Assembly (NCBI RefSeq): GCF_022458865.1
Contig: NZ_JAJNMU010000020.1
Coordinates: forward strand, 1-64,000
DNA length: 64,000 nucleotides
Source of the DNA: Paenibacillus periandrae
Lineage (GTDB): Bacteria > Bacillota > Bacilli > Paenibacillales > NBRC-103111
Direction: 5' to 3'
The translations under genes and the position numbers were made by a program. The notes beneath the pieces were generated by a model that was not told the origin of the DNA, ran no database searches, and saw only the letters and a program-made list of their open reading frames with translations. Of this stretch, positions 18,228-27,207 are shown one piece after another (position 1 is the first letter of the stretch; each line of letters starts with the position of its first letter).

Positions 18228-19763
18228 ATGACTACAATTGACATTAGACTGGGAGAACAGATAGGGCTCATTAATCCCGACATTTACGGACACTTTGTAG
18301 AGCATTTGGGAGGAGTCGTATACGACGGAATCTGGGTAGGCGAGAACTCCGAGGTCGCTCATATCCAAGGCTTTAGACAAGAGCTTGTTGAGAAATTGAA
18401 GGCTATCCAACCGTCTGTTATTCGCTGGCCAGGCGGATGTTTTGCGGAGACTTACAACTGGAGAGACGGCATCGGTCCGAAAGAGCAGCGTCCGACAACC
18501 GTGAACTGGTGGTATATGAACGACGGAAAATTTGAATCCAATCAGGTCGGCACTCATGAGTTTATCGAGTTTTGCAGGCTTGTAAATGCTGAGCCGTACT
18601 TGGCGGTAAACGCTACGACAACAACTGTATTGGAATCCAGAAATTGGATTGAATACTGCAATATGCCGAGAGGAACAACCACACTTGCGATGGAACGCGA
18701 GAAGCATGGAAGCCCGGAGCCGTTCAACGTCAAATACTGGGGGCTTGGCAATGAAAATTGGGGCGGCGGCGGCTGCATGACACCCGAGGATTACTGCCAT
18801 ATTTACCGAAAGTATGGTATTATCAGCAAAAGTGTCGGACCGGAGCTTCATTACATAGCATGCGGGCCGTACGAAAATATTCCGGAGTGGACGGAAAAGT
18901 TTTTTGACAAGTATAAGGAGATGTATACAGTGGGAAGGGTTTCTCCCATGTTTGGGTACTCTCTACACTATTATGTGACCAATACGGGTAAAATGGGTAC
19001 GGAGTTGGAATATACCGATGCGCAGTGGTATGAAATGATGCGTGTCGGGCTGGAGATGGAGCCGTTTATTCAATCCCAGTTTGACATGATTCAAGCTGCA
19101 ATGCCCGGAGCGTCCATTGGACTCATCGTCGATGAGTGGGGGGTGTGGCATTTGCAGAACGGCAGGCATCCACTGCCGGGCAAATACTTGTTTGAGCAGC
19201 CGAGTACGATGCGAGAGGCGGTTCTGGCTGCGCTTTCCTTGAATATTTTCAACAACCACTGCGATAAGGTTGTCATGGCCAACGTGGCGCAGCTTGTAAA
19301 CTGTATCCACTCCCTGTTTCTTGCCAAGGGTGATAACTGTGTGGCCACTACAAGCTATTACGTGTTTGATATGTATAAAATTCATCAGCATGGAATGAGC
19401 CTTAAGACGGCAGTCGATTGCAGTGACATCACCTATACAATAGAGGGCGAGACGCATTACGTTCCAAGCATCTCCTGCTCCGCGTCGGTCAAAGACGGCA
19501 TACTGGCGGTTACACTTGCCAACTTAGCGGTCGATGAGGACCAGGAGGTTAAGCTTGACCTGCATGGTGGCGAATATGCAGGTACAGGGTCAATTGTCGT
19601 ATTGTCTTCATCCAGCCACAAGGATGGCAACAGCTTTGATGAGCCATACAAGGTTACGCCGATGGAACAGCCCGTATCGGCAGCAGGCTCGGAGCTTACG
19701 GTGACAATTCCGAAAGCGTCTGTAGTTTTGGTAAGGCTGGATGTTTCAGCCGCATTTGGGTGA
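18228..19763 (+). CDS. GH51 alpha-L-arabinofuranosidase, second copy
   Basis: A 511-residue cytoplasmic GH51 enzyme paralogous to the one at 16397. Acid/base E176 (GLGNENWG) and nucleophile E303 (IVDEWGVWH) are both present, as are IYGHFVEHLGGVVYDGIWVG and RWPGGCFAETYNW. The ATG at 18228 is preferred because AGGAG ends 7 bases upstream; an ATG six bases earlier is too close. Two divergent GH51 enzymes suggest different preferences, for example alpha-1,2/1,3 branches against alpha-1,5 chains; that is inference. Ends in a terminator at 19818. Confidence 0.92.
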   Translation: MTTIDIRLGEQIGLINPDIYGHFVEHLGGVVYDGIWVGENSEVAHIQGFRQELVEKLKAIQPSVIRWPGGCFAETYNWRDGIGPKEQRPTTVNWWYMNDGKFESNQVGTHEFIEFCRLVNAEPYLAVNATTTTVLESRNWIEYCNMPRGTTTLAMEREKHGSPEPFNVKYWGLGNENWGGGGCMTPEDYCHIYRKYGIISKSVGPELHYIACGPYENIPEWTEKFFDKYKEMYTVGRVSPMFGYSLHYYVTNTGKMGTELEYTDAQWYEMMRVGLEMEPFIQSQFDMIQAAMPGASIGLIVDEWGVWHLQNGRHPLPGKYLFEQPSTMREAVLAALSLNIFNNHCDKVVMANVAQLVNCIHSLFLAKGDNCVATTSYYVFDMYKIHQHGMSLKTAVDCSDITYTIEGETHYVPSISCSASVKDGILAVTLANLAVDEDQEVKLDLHGGEYAGTGSIVVLSSSSHKDGNSFDEPYKVTPMEQPVSAAGSELTVTIPKASVVLVRLDVSAAFG

Positions 19764-19817
19764 GGTTAGGTTAGGCCAGCTATTCGACAGAAGAATCCCT
19801 TAATTTAAACACTTGAC

Positions 19818-19844
19818 GACTCGCCCGTTGGCGGGTCTTTTTAT
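19818..19844 (+). terminator. Intrinsic terminator of the arabinoside operon
   Basis: GACTCGCC and GGCGGGTC form an 8-pair stem (one G-U) with a 4-base loop, followed by TTTTTATT. It closes the operon 55 bases after the second GH51 stop. Confidence 0.8.
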
Positions 19845-19934
19845 TGCATGCATGGCAAACAAATGCCTGGAAAATCTCAGTTACGGAAGGTGCCCGCTTC
19901 AAAACCACATTGGCTGCGCAGGTAAAAGGAATAG

Positions 19935-20016
19935 TGATTGCGTTTACATTATGACAACAATTGGTAAGTAAAGTAAAGAGTTGCACATTGTTAGACTCCT
20001 GTGCGGCTCCTATAAT
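19935..20016 (+). promoter_or_regulatory. Candidate cre site and promoter of the second sugar locus
   Basis: TGATTGCGTTTACA (19935-19948) matches the CcpA cre consensus except at two left-half positions. Downstream, TTGTTA (19988-19993) and TATAAT (20011-20016) are 17 bases apart. A weak -35 fits an activator-dependent promoter, here probably served by the YesN protein at 25551. Confidence 0.45.
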
Positions 20017-20075
20017 GAAGACATACACAGCGCCACTGTGTTAATATTTTAAAAACTGGGTATCGGGGGATGTAC

Positions 20076-21809
20076 ATGAAACTAAAAAAGCATAATGTGA
20101 AAGCGCTATCTGTTTCTATTTTAGTAATCACAACGCTCTTGTCGGCGTGTACAAGTCAAAACGGTTCGACGAGTACCAATCAGAAAGAAGCTAAGAATGA
20201 AACGGCGAGCACTGTGGGAAATAACGATGTGAAGGGTGCAAATACAGACCCGCTTGGCAAGTATGATCCGCCGATCAATGTCTCGTTCGTCCGTAATCTA
20301 AGTGACGTCGTAGAAAATAACGTGCTCGGTGTGTTAAAGGGCGAAACGTTAGAAGACAATCGCTGGAGCCGTTTATACAAGGATCAGTTGGGCATCAATA
20401 TCAAATATAACTGGGTCGTCAAGGGGAATGACACGTCAGATCAGTATTTACAGAAGATTAATGTAACGCTTGCTTCCGGTGACCTGCCTGATGTCATTCC
20501 GGTGAACGCAACTCAATTGAACCAGTTGGCTGATTCCGGTCAGATCGAAGATATGACGGCCATATATGAGAAATATGCTTCTACACTGGCCAAAGAAATC
20601 CTATCCCAGGAGGGCACAAGTCCGTTTGATGCCGCTACGTTTGGCGGCAAATTGATGGCGATCCCGCAGGTCGATTCCTCGCTTGAGCGTGCTATGTTTT
20701 TATGGATTCGTACAGATTGGCTGCAGAAACTGGGGCTGCAACCTCCAAAGACGATGGCTGATGTGCGAGCGATTTCAAAAGCATTTGCGGAAAATGACCC
20801 GGACGGCAATGGGAAAAAAGATACTTATGGCCTTGGTGTAACGAAAAGTTTGTGGGGCGGAGCCATGGGACTGGAAGGTTTTATGGCTGGGTACAAGTCC
20901 TATCCGAATATGTGGATGGCAGACGGTTCTGGGAAGCTGGTTTATGGTGGCATTCAACCAGAAGTGAAGAATGCGCTTCTAGCCCTCCAGGGCATGTTTA
21001 AAAACGGGGAATTGGATCAGGAATTCGGGATTAAAGACGGAGGCAAGGTATCAGAGCAAATTGCTGCCGGTAAGATCGGCATGGAATATGGTGAGCAGTG
21101 GAATTCCATTTGGCCGCTCCAGTTGAACCGCAATAACGACCCGCAAGCGCAGTGGAGGGCGTTTCCGATTGTTTCGGAGAACGGGGAATTACCTAAAGTA
21201 CCTTTAAAATTCAGTACGACCAAGTTCTTTGCCGTGAAGAAGGGATTCAAGCATCCTGAAGCGGTGGTCAAGCTTTTTAATCTGCATTTGGAGAAAAACT
21301 TTGGTAAAACGGCAGAGTTTGACAAATATTACGCACCACCTGAAGCTGAAAGCGTATGGCAGTTGTCCCCCGTGCAGCCGGCGCCAGTGAAGAAAAACGT
21401 AGAGGCGTTTAGAGCGATCGATGCAGCCCGTAAATCAGGAAATGTCTCGACATTGACAGGAGAAGCCAAGACCATTCAAGGGAAAATCGACGCTTATAAT
21501 TCGGGCTCTAAAGAAGGGTTTGCACTTTGGGGGTGGGAGCGGATTTACGGCCCTGAAGGCTCCGAGGGTGTGGTTGACCAGTACGATAAAAACAATCAGT
21601 TCCTGATGGAGAAGTTCGTTGGAGCACCTACTTCTACAATGGTTGAACGCAAATCTACTTTGGAAAAGATGCAGAATGAGATTTATACTAAAATCATAAT
21701 GGGTGCAGCTATAGATGAATTTGATAAATTTGTTAAAGACTGGGCGAAGCTTGGTGGAGAACAAATAACGAAAGAAGTCAATGACTGGTACACATCAAAG
21801 AAGAAGTAG
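20076..21809 (+). CDS. Extracellular solute-binding lipoprotein (LplA/YtcQ-like)
   Basis: About 577 residues with lipobox LLSAC near residue 24, a linker rich in Asn/Thr/Lys, and a long solute-binding domain typical of the LplA/YtcQ class (550-580 residues, longer than standard family 1). The NDPDGNGKKDTYGLG segment looks like a calcium-binding loop of this class. The ATG at 20076 is chosen because GGGGG ends 6 bases upstream, while the ATG at 20070 abuts it. It feeds the permeases at 21877 and 22794. Confidence 0.87.
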   Translation: MKLKKHNVKALSVSILVITTLLSACTSQNGSTSTNQKEAKNETASTVGNNDVKGANTDPLGKYDPPINVSFVRNLSDVVENNVLGVLKGETLEDNRWSRLYKDQLGINIKYNWVVKGNDTSDQYLQKINVTLASGDLPDVIPVNATQLNQLADSGQIEDMTAIYEKYASTLAKEILSQEGTSPFDAATFGGKLMAIPQVDSSLERAMFLWIRTDWLQKLGLQPPKTMADVRAISKAFAENDPDGNGKKDTYGLGVTKSLWGGAMGLEGFMAGYKSYPNMWMADGSGKLVYGGIQPEVKNALLALQGMFKNGELDQEFGIKDGGKVSEQIAAGKIGMEYGEQWNSIWPLQLNRNNDPQAQWRAFPIVSENGELPKVPLKFSTTKFFAVKKGFKHPEAVVKLFNLHLEKNFGKTAEFDKYYAPPEAESVWQLSPVQPAPVKKNVEAFRAIDAARKSGNVSTLTGEAKTIQGKIDAYNSGSKEGFALWGWERIYGPEGSEGVVDQYDKNNQFLMEKFVGAPTSTMVERKSTLEKMQNEIYTKIIMGAAIDEFDKFVKDWAKLGGEQITKEVNDWYTSKKK

Positions 21810-21876
21810 CGACGAGCAGAGGATGGAGTTGTCTTCCTTCCTCTGCTTAGTTTGCTCCAAACGATGGAGGATGAAT

Positions 21877-22779
21877 ATGGTAACCAGGAAAATGTGGAGA
21901 GAGCTCCCGCTGCATCTGATGATATTACCGGGACTGGTGCTGATCGTATTATTTTCATACGTACCTATGGCGGGAATCATCATCGCATTTCAAAAGTTTA
22001 TACCTGCCAAGGGCTTATTCGGCGATCAGAGATGGGTCGGTTGGGATAATTTCAAATACGTCATGCACCTGCCCAGCTTTAATCAGGTTTTGTGGAATAC
22101 CCTCTTTATTTCAAGTCTTAAGCTTATTCTCGGCTTGATTGTTCCGATTGTATTTGCCATTCTTCTCAACGAATTGAAGAATGAGGTGATTAAAAGAAGT
22201 GTACAAACGACCATTTATTTACCCTATTTCCTCTCATGGGTCGTTCTGGGCGGCATACTAATCGATATTTTATCGCCTTCTAGTGGTATTGTTAACGAAT
22301 TGTTGGGCGCGCTCGGCCTTAAAAAAATATTTTTTCTCGGGGACAACCAATGGTTTCCGTTTACTCTCGTCTCTTCGGATATATGGAAAAACTTTGGTTA
22401 TGGGACTATCATTTATTTAGCAGCTATTACGGGTATTGATCCCGGTTTATATGAATCGGCTACGATTGACGGCGCAAACCGCTGGCATAAGATCTGGCAT
22501 ATCACCATTCCCGGCATGCGTATGGTAATCGTATTGCTGTCTGTTCTAAGTCTAGGGCAGTTGCTGAACGCAGGGTTCGATCAGGTGTTCAATTTGTATA
22601 GCCCTCAGGTATATGAAAGCGGCGATATCCTTGATACTTTTGTGTATCGGCTCGGTTTGTTGGATGCCCAATATAGTGTGGCAACGGCGGTTGGACTATT
22701 CAAATCACTGGTTTCGCTCATTTTGATTTCTGGCTCGTATTTTGTTGCTTATCGTTTTGCGAAATATAGAATTTTCTAG
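21877..22779 (+). CDS. ABC permease, LplB type
   Basis: About 300 residues, six spans, opening with the class signature MILPGLVLIVLFSYVPMAGI and carrying EAA loop GLYESATIDGANRWHKIWHI followed by TIPGM. The ATG at 21877 is chosen because GGAGG ends 6 bases upstream; another ATG at 21871 abuts the RBS. Partner of the YtcP-type permease at 22794. Such permeases serve plant polysaccharide-derived oligosaccharides and depend on a shared ATPase. Confidence 0.88.
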   Translation: MVTRKMWRELPLHLMILPGLVLIVLFSYVPMAGIIIAFQKFIPAKGLFGDQRWVGWDNFKYVMHLPSFNQVLWNTLFISSLKLILGLIVPIVFAILLNELKNEVIKRSVQTTIYLPYFLSWVVLGGILIDILSPSSGIVNELLGALGLKKIFFLGDNQWFPFTLVSSDIWKNFGYGTIIYLAAITGIDPGLYESATIDGANRWHKIWHITIPGMRMVIVLLSVLSLGQLLNAGFDQVFNLYSPQVYESGDILDTFVYRLGLLDAQYSVATAVGLFKSLVSLILISGSYFVAYRFAKYRIF

Positions 22780-22793
22780 AAGGAGGGAAAACA

Positions 22794-23720
22794 GTGGCAC
22801 AGCATTCAACAAGACCTGCATCTGACGCGTTTATCCAAGTACCTTACAGTCGAAGGCGGTTCGAATGGTTTTCCGTTCTAAATGCTTCCTTCCTCATACT
22901 GGTATCGTTAATATGCGTCCTTCCGTTAATCCACATCGTCGCTGTTTCGTTCAGTTCAAGTACTGCAGCAGCAGCAGGTTATGTAAAACTGTGGCCGGTC
23001 GATTTCACATTGGCATCTTATTCTTATACGGCTAGCCGGGAAGCGTTTTGGCAATCGATGCTTGTTTCTTTGGAGCGCATAGCAATTGGGACGCCATTAA
23101 ATTTGTTTTTAACCATCCTCGTCGCATTTCCTTTGTCAAAGGAATCGAAATCATTTCGCCTGCGAATGGTTTACGCTTGGATTTTCTTCATGACGATGCT
23201 CTTTCACGGTGGTTTAATCCCTTGGTATACTACGCTTAAGCAGTACAATCTCCTTGATACGATCTGGGCACTCGTCTTACCCGGCGCGGTTCCCGTTTTT
23301 AGTGTTGTACTGCTGCTTAATTTTTTCAGAGAGCTTCCCAAGGAGCTGGAGGAGGCAGCCGTCATGGACGGCGCTAGTCACTGGACGACACTATGGAAAA
23401 TTTATGTGCCGATATCAAAGCCTGCTCTTGCAACGCTTGCCTTATTTTCCATGGTGGAGCATTGGAACAGTTGGTTCGACGGCCTTCTACTTATGGGAGA
23501 CCCTAGCCATTACCCGCTGCAGAGCTATATCCAGACGATCGTCATACAGCAAAGTTTATCAAGCATGTCGCGCGACGAAGCGTTGAATTTGGCCCTTATT
23601 TCCGACCGAACGCTAAAAGCATCACAGATATTCCTGGGCTCCCTCCCAATCATTTTGGCGTACCCGTTTCTGCAGAAGTATTTTGTAAAAGGAATTGTTC
23701 TAGGCAGCGTAAAGGGGTAA
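22794..23720 (+). CDS. ABC permease, YtcP type
   Basis: A 308-residue permease starting at GTG after AAGGAGGGAAAACA. Six spans; EAA loop ELEEAAVMDGASHWTTLWKI; ends KGIVLGSVKG, the hallmark C-terminus of this subfamily. Forms the transporter with the LplB-type subunit at 21877 and the lipoprotein at 20076. Confidence 0.88.
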   Translation: MAQHSTRPASDAFIQVPYSRRRFEWFSVLNASFLILVSLICVLPLIHIVAVSFSSSTAAAAGYVKLWPVDFTLASYSYTASREAFWQSMLVSLERIAIGTPLNLFLTILVAFPLSKESKSFRLRMVYAWIFFMTMLFHGGLIPWYTTLKQYNLLDTIWALVLPGAVPVFSVVLLLNFFRELPKELEEAAVMDGASHWTTLWKIYVPISKPALATLALFSMVEHWNSWFDGLLLMGDPSHYPLQSYIQTIVIQQSLSSMSRDEALNLALISDRTLKASQIFLGSLPIILAYPFLQKYFVKGIVLGSVKG

Positions 23721-23806
23721 CAGGTCGATTGGTGCAGGACGAAAATACTTTAGGAAGGTTTCAAGGTTTCAAGCTATAATGGAAGAAAACGTTGGAGGCT
23801 TGCTCC

Positions 23807-25558
23807 TTGATCAAACGTCAACCATTCTCTCTGCGAAACACGATTTTTCTTCGGCTGCTCATTACTTTTTTGTTTATCATGCTGCCGATTATTTTATTTG
23901 GCGTTTACCTGTATCACTGGATCGTACAAACGGCAAGCGAAGACATCTCCAAAACAGCGGTTACCCAGATCAGCTTCTATCTAACGGATTTTGAGAAAGA
24001 GGTAGAACGGATGAAGCTCCTACAGTATGGAGTTCTCGAGGACGAGGATCTCAATGATCTGACGCTGACCTGGAATACGATGGATGCCTTTAGGCGTACT
24101 GAAAAAATCAATTCGCTGCGAAAACGGCTCTACGCCATTCAAAATAGTAGTACGTATATCAAAAATGTGAGCGCACACATCTATCCGATATCAAAAACGA
24201 TTTCATCTGCCAACGGTCCTCGCGAATTAGATTCCGAGAGGTATTATGAGATTCGCTCGGTTTTTGGCAGCCGCAACAACCAGATGATTGAGTGGAATGG
24301 TGGATTATTCTTAAGCGCGGCAAAGCAAAGCGGAACCAATGGGAATCAACCGCTGTTTATCATTGAAGTTGAGCTTGATCAATACAGACTTCAGGAGGCG
24401 CTGGGCCAGTTCAACACCTATGTCGGCAGCGGAACTTTGTTGATCTCAGAGAAATCCGGTGTCATTGTGACGAGTGTGCCGGTAGAGCACTTGCAGCTGG
24501 ATATGACTACTGCCGTTCAACAAATAAGGCAAACTACAATTCGTAATGCGGGAACCATTACCATCTCAGGAAGCCGTTATTATACGGCCATTGCAAGCTC
24601 GGACTTTCTAAAAATGTCCATTTACCGGTTTATTCCCGAACAAATGATCAAGAAACCGCTGGACAAGTTTTATATGTGGGCATGGCTGTTTGTGTTCGTT
24701 GCTGTCTTTATTATTGCGGTTTATGCGTTCTCCACTTACAAGTTTATTCACAAACCGTTATTAACGCTTGTTAAAAGCTTTCGGCGTATGGAGAATGGAG
24801 ACCTTGACGTTAACATCCGGCATGAGTCTAAGGATGAATTTGGATATTTGTATGGCCGATTTAACCAAATGGTTGCAAATCTACGTTCTTTGATCGATCA
24901 AGTCTATAAGCAGAAAATCATGACTCAACGGGCCGAGCTGAAGCAGCTTCAATCACAAATTAATCCGCATTTTCTATACAACAGTCTTTTTATTCTGAAT
25001 ACGATGTCGAAAACGGGAGATATTGAACGAATCGGACAGTTCACAACACAGTTGGGTGAGTATTTTCAATTTGTTACCCGGAATGCTTCAGACGATGTGC
25101 TGTTGAAACTAGAAATTCACCATGCCAGAATGTACACAGAGATTCAGGAGCTTCGCTTCTCAAGGCGTATTGAAGTAAAGTTCGACTCCTTACCACAGGA
25201 AATCGAGCAGGTTTCGGTTCCACGCTTAATTGTCCAGCCCATTATTGAGAACGCATTCGAACACAGCCTGGAACAGATGGCGCATGGCGGAAGGATTGTT
25301 ATCCGCTTCGAGATTGAAAAGACTGAAATTCGCATCGTGGTGGAAGATAATGGTGAAAGCTTGACAGACATGGCATTACAACGTATTGTGTCTTCTCTTC
25401 ATAATGGTGACGAGGAGACGACGGGGTTGGTAAATATTCACCGCCGAATGAAGATCACTTTCGGTGAATATTACGGGCTCAGGGTATGTAGAGGTGAGAG
25501 CGGGGGGCTGAAAGTGATCATTTGTATTCCCTTTAAAGGGGGTGATGTTCGTGAATAG
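23807..25558 (+). CDS. YesM-type sensor histidine kinase (second sugar locus)
   Basis: About 583 residues: helix near 17-37, extracellular sensor to about 285, second helix near 290-310, HAMP (FIHKPLLTLVKSFRRMENGD), H box QINPHFLYNSLF and N box IIENAFEHS. Start is assigned to TTG at 23807, 8 bases after GGAGG; a TTG at 23792 lies before the RBS. The G-box region (VEDNGESLTDM) is shorter than usual. Overlaps the regulator gene by 8 bases. Confidence 0.86.
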   Translation: MIKRQPFSLRNTIFLRLLITFLFIMLPIILFGVYLYHWIVQTASEDISKTAVTQISFYLTDFEKEVERMKLLQYGVLEDEDLNDLTLTWNTMDAFRRTEKINSLRKRLYAIQNSSTYIKNVSAHIYPISKTISSANGPRELDSERYYEIRSVFGSRNNQMIEWNGGLFLSAAKQSGTNGNQPLFIIEVELDQYRLQEALGQFNTYVGSGTLLISEKSGVIVTSVPVEHLQLDMTTAVQQIRQTTIRNAGTITISGSRYYTAIASSDFLKMSIYRFIPEQMIKKPLDKFYMWAWLFVFVAVFIIAVYAFSTYKFIHKPLLTLVKSFRRMENGDLDVNIRHESKDEFGYLYGRFNQMVANLRSLIDQVYKQKIMTQRAELKQLQSQINPHFLYNSLFILNTMSKTGDIERIGQFTTQLGEYFQFVTRNASDDVLLKLEIHHARMYTEIQELRFSRRIEVKFDSLPQEIEQVSVPRLIVQPIIENAFEHSLEQMAHGGRIVIRFEIEKTEIRIVVEDNGESLTDMALQRIVSSLHNGDEETTGLVNIHRRMKITFGEYYGLRVCRGESGGLKVIICIPFKGGDVRE

Positions 25559-27179
25559 AATGCTAATCGTCGATGACGAAGAGATCATTACCGACGGGCT
25601 GTTTGAAGTATTTTGTAAACTGAATCTCGACCTTGATTTGTACAAAGCCTACTCCGGGTACGAAGCTTTGGAGCTACTGAACCGGACCAGGGTTGATATC
25701 GTGTTATCCGACATCCGTATGCCTGGTATGGGGGGGCTGGAGCTCATGGAGAACATTCGCCGGAAATGGTCGCATTGCAAGATCATATTTTTAACAGGCC
25801 ATCACGATTTCGATTATGTCTATCGAGCGATCCAAACTCCGGGTGTCAATTACCTGCTCAAGAGTGAAGGATATGAGAAAATCATCACAGCAGTTAGCGA
25901 TGCCATCGAAGAACTGGAAAACAGCCTGCGTTTGAACAACTTGATTCAGCAGTCCAGAGAGAGCCTTACGACGCTGGAAACGCTTGCTCAAGGGAATTAT
26001 TTTCGGCACTTGCTCCAAGGTGCGCGTGCTGCAAATGTGATGGTTGAGGATTTCCATAAATTAAACATTCCCCTCGATCCTTCGCTGCCCGTACTTATGG
26101 CTCTTGGTGGTTTGGCGCCTTCATTTTCAAATTCGTTAGCCGATAGGCAGGAAGCGGCGTTAGCCGTCAAGATATTGGCGGAGACGTTCCTGACGGAAAA
26201 AACGGTAAGTCTCGGAATGATTGATCGCTACGGTGATCTCGTCTGGTTCATCCAAACGCGTCCGAACAATGAGCTCGCAATAGCGGATGATTATGCTAGA
26301 ACGGTAAGATTTCTGGAAGGCGAATTTGAGCTGATTCAACGAGCCTGCAAGGAGTCTCTACAAGTATCGGTTGCTGTAACGATAGGCGCTGAGCCTTGCG
26401 AGTGGAAGGGGTTGTCGACGGCCTACGACTCAATTAGGCGGTGGCAGCATCTGAGGGCAGGTGATGGAGCTCAGATGGTGCAACTGGCAGCTATGAAAGC
26501 TTCCGAATCGTCGGAACTGGCAAGAGAACGAGCTTCTCGGGAAAAGGCGGAGGCGTTAGCGGCGCATCTGGAAGGAGGTCGGAGGGACGAGTTTCTTAGA
26601 ATCTTTGACGAAGTGACAACACCGCTGCTCAATGGAAGGAATACAGGAAGTAATTTTTTGAAGGAGCTTTATTTCATGATAGCGCTTATCCTGTTATCTT
26701 ACATGAATCGCTGGGAGCTTCATGATAAAGTAGGAGCCGTTGGTCTTATTCAGATTGACGAGCATGCATCGTGGTATGAGAGCTTCGAGTTTTTGAAACG
26801 GACGGCGGAATCCTTGTTCGCTATCAGACGAACGGGTGAACGAAATCGGGCGGCGGAGGTGGTCGAAAAGGTTCGTTTATACATCGAACAGCATCTAGCC
26901 GAGGATCTGTCACTAGTGCGTTTGGCAAGTGAGTTTCATTTTAATCCGTCATATTTGTCCAGACTTTTCAAACAAGAGTGCGGCAGGAATTTATCTGACT
27001 ATATTGAGGAAGCAAGGATTGGAAAAGCAAGAGAGCTGCTCAAGCAGGATGAGTTGAAAATTTCGGAGGTCGGTGTTCGTGTGGGGTATGATGCGGCTCA
27101 CTCGTTTACCCGATTTTTCAAGAAAATGACCGGGCTGACACCGTTGGAACAGCGGGAAGCCCTACGAGCTAAAAAGTGA
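25551..27179 (+). CDS. YesN-type AraC response regulator (second sugar locus)
   Basis: About 542 residues. Receiver with D8/D9 and phospho-acceptor D54 (LSDIRMPGMGG), a central linker domain, and a C-terminal AraC domain (LSLVRLASEFHFNPSYLSRLF, ISEVGVRVGYDAAHSFTRFFKKMTG). GTG at 25551 is chosen because AAAGGGGG ends 8 bases upstream; the in-frame GTG at 25542 and ATG at 25545 lie in or against the RBS. Likely activates the promoter near 19988-20016 and perhaps the GH43 gene. Confidence 0.87.
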   Translation: MNRMLIVDDEEIITDGLFEVFCKLNLDLDLYKAYSGYEALELLNRTRVDIVLSDIRMPGMGGLELMENIRRKWSHCKIIFLTGHHDFDYVYRAIQTPGVNYLLKSEGYEKIITAVSDAIEELENSLRLNNLIQQSRESLTTLETLAQGNYFRHLLQGARAANVMVEDFHKLNIPLDPSLPVLMALGGLAPSFSNSLADRQEAALAVKILAETFLTEKTVSLGMIDRYGDLVWFIQTRPNNELAIADDYARTVRFLEGEFELIQRACKESLQVSVAVTIGAEPCEWKGLSTAYDSIRRWQHLRAGDGAQMVQLAAMKASESSELARERASREKAEALAAHLEGGRRDEFLRIFDEVTTPLLNGRNTGSNFLKELYFMIALILLSYMNRWELHDKVGAVGLIQIDEHASWYESFEFLKRTAESLFAIRRTGERNRAAEVVEKVRLYIEQHLAEDLSLVRLASEFHFNPSYLSRLFKQECGRNLSDYIEEARIGKARELLKQDELKISEVGVRVGYDAAHSFTRFFKKMTGLTPLEQREALRAKK

Positions 27180-27207
27180 GTTGAGAAAAGGATAGGGGGA
27201 AATGCAG

